Shown here piece after piece: positions 1 to 8,324 of a DNA stretch of 64,000 bases (positions are counted from its first letter, which is position 1; each line of letters starts with the position of its first letter). The stretch lies in contig DGFJ01000016.1 of the NCBI GenBank assembly GCA_002391625.1, positions 79,794 to 143,793 on the forward strand, given 5' to 3'. The notes under the pieces are model-generated. The model saw only the letters and a list, made by a program, of their open reading frames with translations. It did no database searches and was not told the origin of the DNA. The translations under genes were made by a program, and so were the position numbers. The stretch is from Ruminococcaceae bacterium UBA3903 (GTDB lineage: Bacteria; Bacillota; Clostridia; Oscillospirales; Acutalibacteraceae).

Positions 1-57
1 GCTGAGTCTATCCAGAAGCAACTTGAAGAGGCTGGCGCAGAGGTTGAGGTTAAATAA
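1..57 (+). CDS. rplL: 50S ribosomal protein L7/L12, C-terminal end (partial)
   Basis: Reading frame 1 is open from the first base to a TAA at 55-57 and gives 18 residues ending LEEAGAEVEVK. This matches the very end of ribosomal protein L7/L12, whose last helix and strand normally read like KxxLEEAGAxVELK. The rest of the gene lies upstream of the window. A hairpin with a T-run follows at once, as expected for the last gene of an rplJL operon. Confidence rests on a short but characteristic tail. Confidence 0.8.
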   Translation, partial: AESIQKQLEEAGAEVEVK

Positions 58-93
58 TTTAACCCCAATTACAGCTTTTACAAAAGCACATTT

Positions 94-125
94 AAAGGAC
101 ACGGTTTATATCGTGTCCTTTTTTC
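94..125 (+). terminator. Rho-independent terminator after rplL
   Basis: A perfect 10-bp stem (AAAGGACACG with CGTGTCCTTT) closes an 8-base loop and runs into TTTTT. It lies 37 bases behind the rplL stop and should end the rplJL transcript. Confidence 0.9.
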
Positions 126-339
126 TTGGTCAAATTTGGTGTTTGGCTATCCATGGCTGCTAACTCTGCCTAAAAAGCAATGCACTAAAAATGCAAGGGC
201 TTTGTGACATAGGAGTAGAATAATTAATCAACTAAAAAGTATTTTCAATATGCGTATTTAAGTGTTAAAGGGTAATAATAGCAAAAACCTAGATATTGTG
301 ATAATATATATATAACTAAAATAGGATTGAAGTGAAAAA

Positions 340-906
340 ATGATTAAAAATATTTCATATGCGGACTTTAAAAGATTATCAAAGGATAAAATTCATCGTG
401 ATTTTCCGCCTGATGAAATTCGTGAGATTCATGGAATAAAAAAGTTATATAAAAAGGGCTTATACAGCTGTAGTGTTATGTACAGTGGGGAAAAAATGGT
501 TGCCTATGGCTGTTTTATACGCAATGATTTCACACAAGGGGTATTGCTGGACTATTTGGCGGTAGAGCCTGAATATCGTGGAACCGGTGTGGGAAGCTCT
601 TTTTTGTGCGAAGTAAGAAAAAATATAGATTGTCCAGGCTTAATCATAGAGTGCGAATGTCCTGAAACAGCACAATCAAATGAAGAAAAGCTTGTGCGGG
701 AAAGGCGAATACAATTTTATATTAATAACGGTGCTACACTGTCAAGCGAAGTCTGGGAGGCTTTTAATGTGAAATATAATTTGCTATGGCTGCCTGTTAA
801 TCAACCCTTGGGTAGCTTAAGCTTAGCACAAGAAATCCGAACCATATACCGCAGTGCTATACCATATCCATTTTCTCGATTTCTCCCTAAATATAGAAAA
901 TTGTAG
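340..906 (+). CDS. GNAT-family N-acetyltransferase
   Basis: 188-residue protein. Residues 70-90 carry the GNAT core: the beta-4 strand LLDYLAVEPEYRGTGVG ends in the R-G-x-G-x-G pyrophosphate loop that binds acetyl-CoA. The family transfers an acetyl group from acetyl-CoA to an amine. The substrate cannot be read from the sequence, and the C-terminal 60 residues show no feature I recognise. The start is ATG 340 with a weak GAAGTG about 6 bases upstream. The gene stands alone between two terminator hairpins, so it is probably monocistronic. Cytoplasmic, since no signal or membrane segment is visible. Confidence 0.75.
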   Translation: MIKNISYADFKRLSKDKIHRDFPPDEIREIHGIKKLYKKGLYSCSVMYSGEKMVAYGCFIRNDFTQGVLLDYLAVEPEYRGTGVGSSFLCEVRKNIDCPGLIIECECPETAQSNEEKLVRERRIQFYINNGATLSSEVWEAFNVKYNLLWLPVNQPLGSLSLAQEIRTIYRSAIPYPFSRFLPKYRKL

Positions 907-950
907 TGTTATATTTTTTGTAATGTAAATGATAAGCTATATGATAGCAT

Positions 951-995
951 ATAGGCGATAAACGACTTTATTAGCTGTTTATCGCCTATTTTATA
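951..995 (+). terminator. Hairpin terminator after the GNAT gene
   Basis: A 13-bp perfect stem (951-963 with 977-989, ATAGGCGATAAAC and its complement) with a 13-base loop, followed by a short T-rich stretch. It lies 45 bases behind the stop codon. The T-run is imperfect (TTTATAG), so read-through is possible. Confidence 0.7.
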
Positions 996-1112
996 GTATT
1001 TAACGGGGTGTTATGTGTAAATACATAACAAAAATTTATTAGTTAATTTTATATTGTTATAAATTGTTTATAAAGCACAAATCAATATATAAATTGTTAG
1101 TAGTTATAACTG

Positions 1113-1141
1113 TTGATAAACAAATAAATATAATATATAAT
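1113..1141 (+). promoter_or_regulatory. Sigma-A type promoter for the small envelope genes
   Basis: TTGATA (1113-1118), a 17-base spacer, then TATAAT (1136-1141). Transcription would start near 1148 and read 1217-2459. The rest of 907-1216 is very AT-rich and holds no gene that I can see. Confidence 0.6.
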
Positions 1142-1216
1142 AAATGTAAAGAATAAATGAGTTTTTATTTTACTCGACCAAGAAATAATTAAAATGTTAA
1201 TGTGCAGGTCAGCAGC

Positions 1217-1393
1217 ATGAAGAGGTTATTTAAAATTGCAGCTTTGGTTTTGGCTATGATAATAACAGTTGGCTGTGTTCCAATTTCGGAAAATGAACCC
1301 TTAGGTCATGCTTATCCTATATACAATAAAAATATCTTTGATATGGCAGAGGATTACCCAAAAATGAAGTTCATATTTTTCTATGTGGTTTAA
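1217..1393 (+). CDS. Small putative lipoprotein
   Basis: 58 residues from ATG 1217. An in-frame GTG at 1202 would add five residues before the basic start MKRLFK, which looks less natural. A positively charged start, a hydrophobic stretch and the lipobox-like TVGC at residues 12-15 of the mature-start region suggest lipid attachment at Cys and export. Position -3 of the lipobox is Thr rather than the usual Leu. The short mature part contains YPIYNKNIFDMAED, which resembles YPLEGGVLDIVED in the next gene, so it may be a shortened paralogue. The ribosome binding site is weak. Function unknown. Confidence 0.45.
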   Translation: MKRLFKIAALVLAMIITVGCVPISENEPLGHAYPIYNKNIFDMAEDYPKMKFIFFYVV

Positions 1394-1441
1394 TTATAAT
1401 TATAATTATATAGGTTGTAGCTTGAAAGGAGCCGATTTACA

Positions 1442-2014
1442 ATGAAAAAAATATTAACAATATGTGGCTTGGTGGCAGTTATGATAGGTGTAGCTCTTGT
1501 TAATTTCAATGTGGGGGTCAGTGCTGATATTGAACCATATAATCCAAATGACTATCCGCTAGAGGGTGGTGTTTTAGACATAGTAGAGGACAGTACAATA
1601 TCACCAGAGCGAGAGCAGATGTTAGCTGAAAAAAAGCGTCTGATGGAGGCAGGAGAAAATTCATATGATGTGGAAAGCTATTCAGTATCAGAGGATAGCG
1701 AAACAAAGGAGTCACCAGAGGAGGCAGATGCCCTTAAGATGAAAATAACACAAGATGACCAACAGGGGTCGAAGCTTAAAGAAATGGTAATAGAAACCAT
1801 AAAGATTATGAATACAAAAACAGACAATAATTTTTCTGTGCCGTTATTGTATTCGTATGATAAGGTACAATTCAAGACCGCAGTAGAGCTGTATAATAGC
1901 AATTTAGTAAATTATTCACAAAGGACACGTTTGAAAGAATATATTGGCTATTATGCTATTGCCCTTCGCAGTACGGATGAAATATATCCACAGGTGAAAC
2001 AGATATTGGGATAA
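1442..2014 (+). CDS. Secreted hypothetical protein
   Basis: 190 residues. A typical signal peptide (MKKILTICGLVAVMIGVALV...VSADIEP) predicts export, with likely cleavage around residue 28. The mature part has an acidic, Ser/Glu-rich region at about 75-105 and a helical C-terminal part (residues 110-190) rich in Lys, Tyr and Leu. No known domain is recognised. The ribosome binding site is a good AAAGGAG 10 bases before ATG 1442. It lies 48 bases behind the lipoprotein gene and 16 bases before the next gene, so the three are probably co-transcribed. Confidence 0.6.
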   Translation: MKKILTICGLVAVMIGVALVNFNVGVSADIEPYNPNDYPLEGGVLDIVEDSTISPEREQMLAEKKRLMEAGENSYDVESYSVSEDSETKESPEEADALKMKITQDDQQGSKLKEMVIETIKIMNTKTDNNFSVPLLYSYDKVQFKTAVELYNSNLVNYSQRTRLKEYIGYYAIALRSTDEIYPQVKQILG

Positions 2015-2030
2015 ATATGGAGGCTTACTT

Positions 2031-2459
2031 ATGAAGACTGCAAAGAAAGCAATGCGTGTAGTTTTAATCGTTGTGCTGTCTATTTTAGGATTAATACTGT
2101 TAACAGCTGGTGTGTGGTTTGGCTACAATGTGTATCTTGACAATAAGACAGAATATGACGGCGTACCTGTTTTAAATGAAACTAGATGCTTTGAAAAGTC
2201 ACAGGGCAACACATTTAAATTCTATACTACACACACAGAAAGAGAAATAAAGGATTTTTATAATGATTACTTAGATAATCTTCCGCACGTTGCTTATAAG
2301 GATGGAAGAGATGAAACAACAATGTTTTACGATAATAAAACAGGTCATGTATATACACGGGATATATTTTTTGGTGGATATATAGAGGGCAGTGGCAAGA
2401 CCATGTATATTGTTTCCTACAAGGATTACAATGATAAGGATATGGAAATAGTAGAATAA
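2031..2459 (+). CDS. Small single-pass membrane protein, unknown function
   Basis: 142 residues. Basic N-terminus (MKTAKKAMR), one strong membrane segment at about 9-32 (VVLIVVLSILGLILLTAGVWFGY), then a roughly 110-residue outward domain rich in aromatic and charged residues (for example FYDNKTGHVYTRDIFFGGY). No cleavage site is obvious, so it is probably an N-terminal anchor with an extracytoplasmic domain. GGAGG lies just before ATG 2031. Last gene of the small envelope cluster. No family recognised. Confidence 0.6.
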   Translation: MKTAKKAMRVVLIVVLSILGLILLTAGVWFGYNVYLDNKTEYDGVPVLNETRCFEKSQGNTFKFYTTHTEREIKDFYNDYLDNLPHVAYKDGRDETTMFYDNKTGHVYTRDIFFGGYIEGSGKTMYIVSYKDYNDKDMEIVE

Positions 2460-2569
2460 AACAAATAATTCAAATGTAATAATCCATGGTGAGGAAAGAA
2501 AAAATATTTTAGCTAAAAAATTAAGAGTAGGGCGTTAAAAAAACGCCAAGGAAAATCAGAAATAAATAG

Positions 2570-2598
2570 TTGACAAAGTGCCATTGCTGTGATAAGAT
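2570..2598 (+). promoter_or_regulatory. Promoter of the str operon, with a leader to rpsL
   Basis: TTGACA (2570-2575), 17-base spacer, TAAGAT (2593-2598): a near-consensus sigma-A promoter. The transcript would carry a leader of about 190 bases, which ends in a small hairpin (TGGCAA 2728-2733 with TTGCCA 2745-2750) before rpsL. That hairpin could serve translational control, but this is not established. The remainder of 2460-2794 holds no gene. Confidence 0.8.
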
Positions 2599-2794
2599 TG
2601 TTAATTGTCGAGCAATGGCATTTTTGCGTAATTTTGCATGAGGAGATATGTGCGAAATGTGGTAAAATCTTTTTTGCAAAGACATAATTATGTATATTAC
2701 CCACAGGTGTAATATTATACGTTGATTTGGCAATAAATAATTTGTTGCCATTTAACACCAAAAAATTTTTAGTATCGAGGAAAGGAGGAAAAAC

Positions 2795-3214
2795 ATGCCA
2801 ACATTTAACCAATTAGTTAGAAAAGGCCGTGAGGTTTCCGAAAAGAAAGCAAAAGCTCCTGCACTATTAAAGGGTTGGAACTCTAAGAAGAACAAGGCTA
2901 TTGACCAAAGTTCTCCACAAAAGAGAGGCGTTTGTACAGCTGTAAAGACTGCTACACCTAAAAAGCCTAACTCAGCTCTTAGAAAGATTGCCAGAGTAAG
3001 ACTTTCTAACGGTATCGAAGTAAGCTCATACATCCCAGGCGTTGGCCACAACCTACAGGAACACAGCGTTGTTCTTATTCGTGGTGGTAGAGTAAAGGAC
3101 CTTCCAGGTGTGCGTTATCACATCGTTAGAGGTACACTTGATGCACAGGGTGTTGCTAAGCGTATGCAGGCTCGTTCTAAATATGGCGCAAAGCGTCCAA
3201 AGGCAGGTAAATAA
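2795..3214 (+). CDS. rpsL: 30S ribosomal protein S12
   Basis: 139 residues, the normal length. It contains the invariant decoding-site segment TATPKKPNSALRK and the GGRVKDLPGVRYH loop. The two lysines where streptomycin-resistance mutations usually fall are both lysine, so this is the wild-type, sensitive form at those sites. S12 sits at the A-site of the small subunit and helps control decoding accuracy. AAAGGAGG lies 8 bases before ATG. First gene of the str operon, followed by rpsG and fusA. Confidence 0.98.
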   Translation: MPTFNQLVRKGREVSEKKAKAPALLKGWNSKKNKAIDQSSPQKRGVCTAVKTATPKKPNSALRKIARVRLSNGIEVSSYIPGVGHNLQEHSVVLIRGGRVKDLPGVRYHIVRGTLDAQGVAKRMQARSKYGAKRPKAGK

Positions 3215-3373
3215 TCCATAGGAAATGACAGACTACCTTTGAAGTTATTAATGTAACTACAGTACAATACAGATGTGCTTTTATATATAATATGAGCCTT
3301 TTGTATTGGCAAACGGGAGTTGTCGCTTTCGAGTACCTATGATATCTCAACAATTGTGAAGGAGGGAAGTAAA

Positions 3374-3844
3374 GTGCCAAGAAGAGGTTCAATAGCAAAA
3401 CGTGATGTTTTGCCAGATCCACTATATAAATCTAAGCTCGTTACTCGTCTTATCAACAACGTTATGTATGATGGTAAGAAGGGCGTTGCTCAGAAAATAG
3501 TTTATGGTGCATTCGACATCATCAGTGAAAAGACAGGAAAAGACCCACTAGAGGTTTTTGACCAGGCAATGGAAAATCTAATGCCTGTATTAGAGGTAAA
3601 GGCTCGCCGTGTAGGTGGTGCAACATACCAGGTACCTATGGAGGTTCGTCCTGAAAGAAGACAGACATTAGGTCTACGTTGGCTTTCAAGATACTCTAGA
3701 CTTCGTTCAGAGAAGACTATGAAAGAAAGACTTGCAGGTGAAATCCTTGATGCCATTAACGGTACCGGCGGTGCTGCTAAAAAGCGTGAAGATACACACA
3801 AAATGGCAGAGGCTAATAAAGCATTTGCTCATTACAGATGGTAA
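3374..3844 (+). CDS. rpsG: 30S ribosomal protein S7
   Basis: 156 residues from a GTG start at 3374. The frame is open further up to 3320, but GGAGGG at 3361-3366 is ideally spaced for GTG 3374, and the protein then starts with the family-typical MPRRGSIAKRDVLPDP. S7 nucleates assembly of the 30S head and binds 16S rRNA near the E-site. The segment QVPMEVRPERRQTLGLRWL is characteristic. It follows rpsL after a 159-base gap and precedes fusA by 18 bases. Confidence 0.97.
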   Translation: MPRRGSIAKRDVLPDPLYKSKLVTRLINNVMYDGKKGVAQKIVYGAFDIISEKTGKDPLEVFDQAMENLMPVLEVKARRVGGATYQVPMEVRPERRQTLGLRWLSRYSRLRSEKTMKERLAGEILDAINGTGGAAKKREDTHKMAEANKAFAHYRW

Positions 3845-3862
3845 TTATTTGAGGAGGATTTT

Positions 3863-5956
3863 ATGGCAAGACAGGTATCTCTGGAACAAACCAGAAATAT
3901 CGGTATCATGGCTCATATTGATGCCGGTAAAACTACTACTACAGAGCGTATCCTTTTCTATACAGGTATAAACCATAAAATTGGCGAAACACATGATGGT
4001 GCTTCAACAATGGACTGGATGGTTCAGGAGCAGGAAAGAGGTATTACAATTACCTCTGCTGCTACTACTTGTTTCTGGAAAGACAGAAAAGATAACAAGG
4101 TTAGAATCAATATCATCGATACCCCAGGTCACGTTGACTTTACAGTAGAGGTTGAGCGTTCTCTTAGAGTTCTTGACGGTTCTGTAACAGTAATGTGTGC
4201 AAAGGGTGGCGTTGAGCCACAGTCTGAAACAGTTTGGAGACAGGCTGATAACTACGGTGTACCTAGAATGGTATATGTAAACAAGATGGACATCATGGGT
4301 GCTGATTTCTTCCGTGTTGTTCAGATGATGAAGGACAGACTAAAATGTAACGCTGTACCTATTCAGCTACCTATCGGTGCAGAGGAAACATTTAAAGGTA
4401 TCATCGACCTTGTAAAGATGAAGGCCGAGATTTATTATGATGACCTTGGTAAGGATATTCGTGAGGAAGAAATTCCTGAGGATATGAAGGAGCTTGCACA
4501 GAAATATCATGACGAGCTAATCGAGCATGTTGCTGAGCAGGACGATGCATTAATGGAGAAATACTTTGGTGGCGAAGAGCTAACATTGGACGAAATCCGT
4601 GCTACTATTCGTAAATCAACTATTGCTAATACAATGGTACCTGTTACCTGCGGTACATCTTACCGCAACAAGGGTGTTCAGATGCTGTTGGATGCTATAA
4701 TTGACTATATGCCAGCTCCTACAGATGTACCTTCAATTAAGGGTACAAACCCTGATACTGATGAAGAAATCGAAAGACATTCTTCTGATTCTGAGCCATT
4801 TTCAGCTCTTGCATTTAAGATTGCAACTGACCCATTTGTTGGTAAGTTGTGTTTCTTTAGAGTATATTCTGGTACAGTTAAGGCTGGTTCATCAGTTTAT
4901 AACTCTGTAAAGGACAACACCGAGCGTATCGGTCGTATCCTACAGATGCACGCTAACGACAGAAAAGATATTGATACCTGCTATGCAGGTGATATTGCTG
5001 CTGCTGTTGGTTTGAAAAACACTACAACAGGTGATACCTTATGTGACGAAAAGAATCCTGTTATTCTTGAGTCTATGGAATTCCCTGAGCCTGTTATCCG
5101 TGTAGCTATCGAGCCTAAAACAAAGGCTGGACAAGAAAAAATGGGTATTGCTCTAGCAAAGCTTGCTGAAGAGGACCCTACCTTTAAGGCTTACACAGAT
5201 GAAGAAACAGGACAAACAATCATTGCTGGTATGGGTGAGCTTCATTTGGAAATCATCGTAGACAGACTTCTGCGTGAGTTTAAGGTTGAGGCTAATATCG
5301 GTAAACCACAGGTTGCTTATAAAGAAACTATTCGTGAGCTGGCTGATGTTGACGAAAAGTATGCTAGACAGTCTGGTGGTAAAGGTCAGTACGGTCACGT
5401 TAAGATTAAGGTTGAGCCTAACCCAGGTAAGGGTTACGAGTTTGTTAACGCTATTGTTGGTGGTTCTATTCCTAAGGAATATATCCCAGCAGTTGACGCT
5501 GGTATCAAGGGAGCAATGTTAAGTGGTGTACTAGCTGGCTACAATGTTGTTGATGCTAAGGTTACACTATATGATGGTTCTTATCATGAAGTCGATTCAT
5601 CAGAAATGGCATTTAAAATTGCTGGTTCTATGGCTTTTAAAGAGGCTATGAGAAAAGCAAATCCAGTTCTGCTGGAGCCTATCATGAAGGTTACTGTTAT
5701 TGTACCAGAGGAGTATATGGGCGACGTTATTGGCGACCTTAACTCTCGTCGTGGTATGATTCAGGGCATGGAAGCTGAAAATGGTGCACAGAGAATTAAT
5801 GCTATGGTACCGCTATCAGAAATGTTTGGTTATGCTACAGATATGCGTTCAAAGACTCAGGGTCGTGGACAGTACGTTATGGAGCCTAGCAACTATGCTG
5901 AAGTTCCTAAGTCTGTTGGTGAGGCTATCATGAGCGCTCGTAATAAAAAAGATTGA
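3863..5956 (+). CDS. fusA: Translation elongation factor G
   Basis: 697 residues, full length. GTPase motifs are complete: G1 AHIDAGKTTTTERIL (about 18-32), G3 DTPGHVDFT, G4 NKMD. Domain IV is seen in the GGKGQYGHVKIKVEP region and domain V in the VIGDLNSRRGMIQGM region. EF-G catalyses GTP-driven translocation of tRNA and mRNA after peptide transfer. GAGGAGG precedes ATG 3863. Third gene of the operon; tuf follows after 131 bases but has its own promoter. Confidence 0.98.
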   Translation: MARQVSLEQTRNIGIMAHIDAGKTTTTERILFYTGINHKIGETHDGASTMDWMVQEQERGITITSAATTCFWKDRKDNKVRINIIDTPGHVDFTVEVERSLRVLDGSVTVMCAKGGVEPQSETVWRQADNYGVPRMVYVNKMDIMGADFFRVVQMMKDRLKCNAVPIQLPIGAEETFKGIIDLVKMKAEIYYDDLGKDIREEEIPEDMKELAQKYHDELIEHVAEQDDALMEKYFGGEELTLDEIRATIRKSTIANTMVPVTCGTSYRNKGVQMLLDAIIDYMPAPTDVPSIKGTNPDTDEEIERHSSDSEPFSALAFKIATDPFVGKLCFFRVYSGTVKAGSSVYNSVKDNTERIGRILQMHANDRKDIDTCYAGDIAAAVGLKNTTTGDTLCDEKNPVILESMEFPEPVIRVAIEPKTKAGQEKMGIALAKLAEEDPTFKAYTDEETGQTIIAGMGELHLEIIVDRLLREFKVEANIGKPQVAYKETIRELADVDEKYARQSGGKGQYGHVKIKVEPNPGKGYEFVNAIVGGSIPKEYIPAVDAGIKGAMLSGVLAGYNVVDAKVTLYDGSYHEVDSSEMAFKIAGSMAFKEAMRKANPVLLEPIMKVTVIVPEEYMGDVIGDLNSRRGMIQGMEAENGAQRINAMVPLSEMFGYATDMRSKTQGRGQYVMEPSNYAEVPKSVGEAIMSARNKKD

Positions 5957-6006
5957 TAATACACATTCTTTTTACAAATGTTTAATCAAAAATTAATCTT
6001 TAACTA

Positions 6007-6035
6007 TTGCATTTTCTTATGGAAGTTGCTAAAAT
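6007..6035 (+). promoter_or_regulatory. Separate promoter for tuf
   Basis: TTGCAT (6007-6012), 17-base spacer, TAAAAT (6030-6035), about 45 bases before the tuf ribosome binding site. No terminator is visible between fusA and tuf, so tuf can be made both from the operon and from this promoter. Confidence 0.6.
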
Positions 6036-6087
6036 AAGGATTAAGGTAAATTATTACTCTATTTTAAAATTAAGGGAGGCAATTCCA

Positions 6088-7290
6088 ATGGCAAAGGAAA
6101 AATTTGAAAGAAATAAACCCCATGTAAATATTGGTACAATTGGTCACGTTGACCACGGTAAGACAACTCTTACTGCTGCTATCACAAAGGTTCTTAACAT
6201 TAATGGTGATGCAGAATTTATGGACTACGCAAACATCGATAAGGCTCCTGAGGAGAAAGAGCGTGGTATTACAATCAACACAGCTCACGTTGAGTACGAA
6301 ACTGACAACCGTCACTATGCTCACGTTGACTGCCCAGGCCATGCTGACTATGTAAAGAACATGATTACTGGTGCTGCTCAGATGGATGGTGCTATCCTAG
6401 TTGTTTCTGCTGCTGATGGTCCTATGCCTCAGACAAGAGAGCATATCCTGCTATCTCGTCAGGTTGGCGTTCCATACATTGTTGTATTTATGAACAAAAC
6501 TGACCAAGTAGATGACGAAGAGCTTCTTGACCTAGTTGAGATGGAAATTCGTGAGCTATTAAGCGAATACGAGTTCCCTGGCGATGATACACCTATCATC
6601 CGTGGTTCTGCATTCCTAGCTCTTGAGTCAGCATCTAAGGATTCTGACGCTCCTGAGTACAAATGTATTCACGAGTTGATGGCTGCTGTTGATGAGTGGA
6701 TTCCTACTCCAGAGCGTAAATCAGATCTTCCTTTCCTAATGCCTGTTGAGGACGTATTTACAATTACTGGCCGTGGTACTGTTGCTACTGGTAGAGTTGA
6801 GCGTGGCGTTCTAAAGGTTAACGAGGAAATTGAAATCGTTGGTATGACTGACGAAAAGAGAAAAGTTGTTGTTACAGGTCTAGAAATGTTTAGAAAGCTT
6901 CTTGACTTTGCTGAGGCTGGCGATAACGTTGGTGTTCTGCTACGTGGTGTTCAGAGAACTGAAATCGAGCGTGGTCAGGTTCTAGCTAAACCAGGCACAA
7001 TTCACCCACACACAAAGTTCCATGGTCAGGTATACGTTTTGACTAAGGACGAGGGTGGCCGTCATACTCCTTTCTTTGATAACTATCGTCCACAGTTCTA
7101 TTTCAGAACAACAGACGTTACAGGTGTTATCTCACTACCAGAGGGTACAGAGATGTGTATGCCTGGCGATAATGTAGAGATGGATGTTGAGCTAATCACT
7201 CCAATCGCTATCGAAGAGGGTCTACGTTTCGCTATCCGTGAGGGTGGCCGTACAGTAGGTTCAGGTGTTGTTACAGCTATCAATAGCTAA
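6088..7290 (+). CDS. tuf: Translation elongation factor Tu
   Basis: 400 residues from ATG 6088, preceded by AAGGGAGG. The frame extends upstream to 6007, but the protein MAKEKFERNKPHVNIGTIGH starts in the usual place. Motifs: GHVDHGKTTLTA (G1), DCPGHADY (G3), NKTD (G4, where NKCD or NKVD is more common), and SAF (G5). Domains 2 and 3 are complete and the protein ends in GSGVVTAINS. EF-Tu delivers aminoacyl-tRNA to the ribosome. A strong terminator follows. Confidence 0.98.
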   Translation: MAKEKFERNKPHVNIGTIGHVDHGKTTLTAAITKVLNINGDAEFMDYANIDKAPEEKERGITINTAHVEYETDNRHYAHVDCPGHADYVKNMITGAAQMDGAILVVSAADGPMPQTREHILLSRQVGVPYIVVFMNKTDQVDDEELLDLVEMEIRELLSEYEFPGDDTPIIRGSAFLALESASKDSDAPEYKCIHELMAAVDEWIPTPERKSDLPFLMPVEDVFTITGRGTVATGRVERGVLKVNEEIEIVGMTDEKRKVVVTGLEMFRKLLDFAEAGDNVGVLLRGVQRTEIERGQVLAKPGTIHPHTKFHGQVYVLTKDEGGRHTPFFDNYRPQFYFRTTDVTGVISLPEGTEMCMPGDNVEMDVELITPIAIEEGLRFAIREGGRTVGSGVVTAINS

Positions 7291-7318
7291 TTAATACCAA
7301 CCAAGTTATAGTAATATT

Positions 7319-7351
7319 AGGGACTATCCTTTAATGGATAGTCCCTTTTTT
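7319..7351 (+). terminator. Rho-independent terminator after tuf
   Basis: An 11-bp perfect stem (AGGGACTATCC / GGATAGTCCCT) with a 6-base loop and a T-run of five or more. It ends the str/tuf transcripts and separates them from the next gene. Confidence 0.95.
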
Positions 7352-7391
7352 GGGTATATGTACAAAAATTAATAATGTTCACATAATTCCA

Positions 7392-7419
7392 TTGATTAAT
7401 AAATATAAATGATTATAAT
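7392..7419 (+). promoter_or_regulatory. Promoter for the EF-Tu domain 3-like gene
   Basis: TTGATT (7392-7397), 16-base spacer, TATAAT (7414-7419). With the terminator just upstream this makes the next gene an independent unit. Confidence 0.55.
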
Positions 7420-7478
7420 GATAAATAGAGATTGATAATTTAGTATATTTAAAAAAATATTTTACTTGGTGGTAAACA

Positions 7479-7889
7479 ATGAAAAAACTTCTTATAGCAA
7501 TTATAGTAATCGGTTGTATATTGTCCTTGGCGGTCTTTATTGGTACGGCCTATCCTCAGTACAATGTATTTAATATGGTTATGTCAAAACCCAGTCAGGC
7601 ACAAAGCGTAGCGGCTGAGGTTACTGTTAAATCCTATATTGAATGTGGTCAGCATACAACATTTTCAGATAATACAGGCGTCACTATTAAATTTCCTCAG
7701 GATAATAACGCAGAGGTTACTGGCGTTATGATGTTATCCCATGAGCTTACATCCTTATCTGGTGGCAAAAGTGGCACTGTGATTATAAAACTTAATAGTA
7801 CTGTGAACGTAGCTGTAGGATATACCTTTGATGTTATTGTTGATAATACAACTGTTGCTACTGGTGTAGTTACGGCTCTAAACAAGTAG
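7479..7889 (+). CDS. Membrane-anchored protein related to EF-Tu domain 3
   Basis: 136 residues. Residues 1-23 (MKKLLIAIIVIGCILSLAVF) form a signal or anchor segment, so the rest should lie outside the membrane. Residues 46-136 align with the last 88 or so residues of the EF-Tu encoded just upstream: ECGQHTTFSDN matches EGGRHTPFFDN, VTGV matches VTGV, and from there the final 53 residues align without any gap, ending TVATGVVTALNK against TVGSGVVTAINS. I count 17 identities in the last 57 positions. Domain 3 is a beta-barrel that in EF-Tu contacts tRNA and EF-Ts; no GTPase domain is present here. The homology is seen directly; export and function are inferred. It may be an old partial duplication of tuf. 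A moderate GGTGGT site precedes the ATG. Confidence 0.75.
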   Translation: MKKLLIAIIVIGCILSLAVFIGTAYPQYNVFNMVMSKPSQAQSVAAEVTVKSYIECGQHTTFSDNTGVTIKFPQDNNAEVTGVMMLSHELTSLSGGKSGTVIIKLNSTVNVAVGYTFDVIVDNTTVATGVVTALNK

Positions 7890-8324
7890 GCTATAATAAT
7901 TTCAAATTATGGGATACACTTATTGTGTGTTAGCTTATAGCTTAAAAAAATGAAATATAAATTTTATCAGGTGATAGTTATTGTGCTATCATCTGATTTT
8001 TTGTAACTAATTGTTCCTGTGGAAAACCCGTTAATCTATGGAAGGATAATAAAAATACTTACGTATGAATATTTTGGTAGTGGCTGTTATTCATTTAGTC
8101 TGCAAAATAACGTATGCAGTATTTCCTAAATAAAATCCTTTCTGCACACCAGATGGTTGCCATAGCCTTAGGTGACAGGTCGCTGACACAGCAAATTATA
8201 TAATTTGAAATAGACAAAATGTAATTTCTGGGATAGAATACTCTATATAGTCATATGTGTACTGGATTTAAAGTGTATGTATAAATATGTGTTAGGGTAG
8301 CGGTAGCAAGGGGGAGGTATATTT
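7890..8324 (+). other. Intergenic region with one terminator
   Basis: 435 bases without a gene. A 12-bp stem (7966-7977 with 7986-7997, one G-U pair) followed by TTTTT is the terminator of the preceding gene. The remaining 320 bases hold no ORF with a ribosome binding site and no RNA gene I can recognise. The promoter for cca must lie here but no clear consensus stands out. Confidence 0.6.
7966..8003 (+). terminator. Terminator after the EF-Tu domain 3-like gene
   Basis: ATCAGGTGATAG pairs with CTATCATCTGAT across an 8-base loop and is followed by TTTTTG. Good fit to an intrinsic terminator. Confidence 0.85.

Noticed and set aside
2531..2547. GGCGTT/AACGCC hairpin before the str promoter
   Set aside because: Only 6 bp and no T-run on either strand; not convincing as a terminator.
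8100..8200. Possible tRNA-like or riboswitch structure before cca
   Set aside because: No cloverleaf or known conserved core could be built from the sequence.
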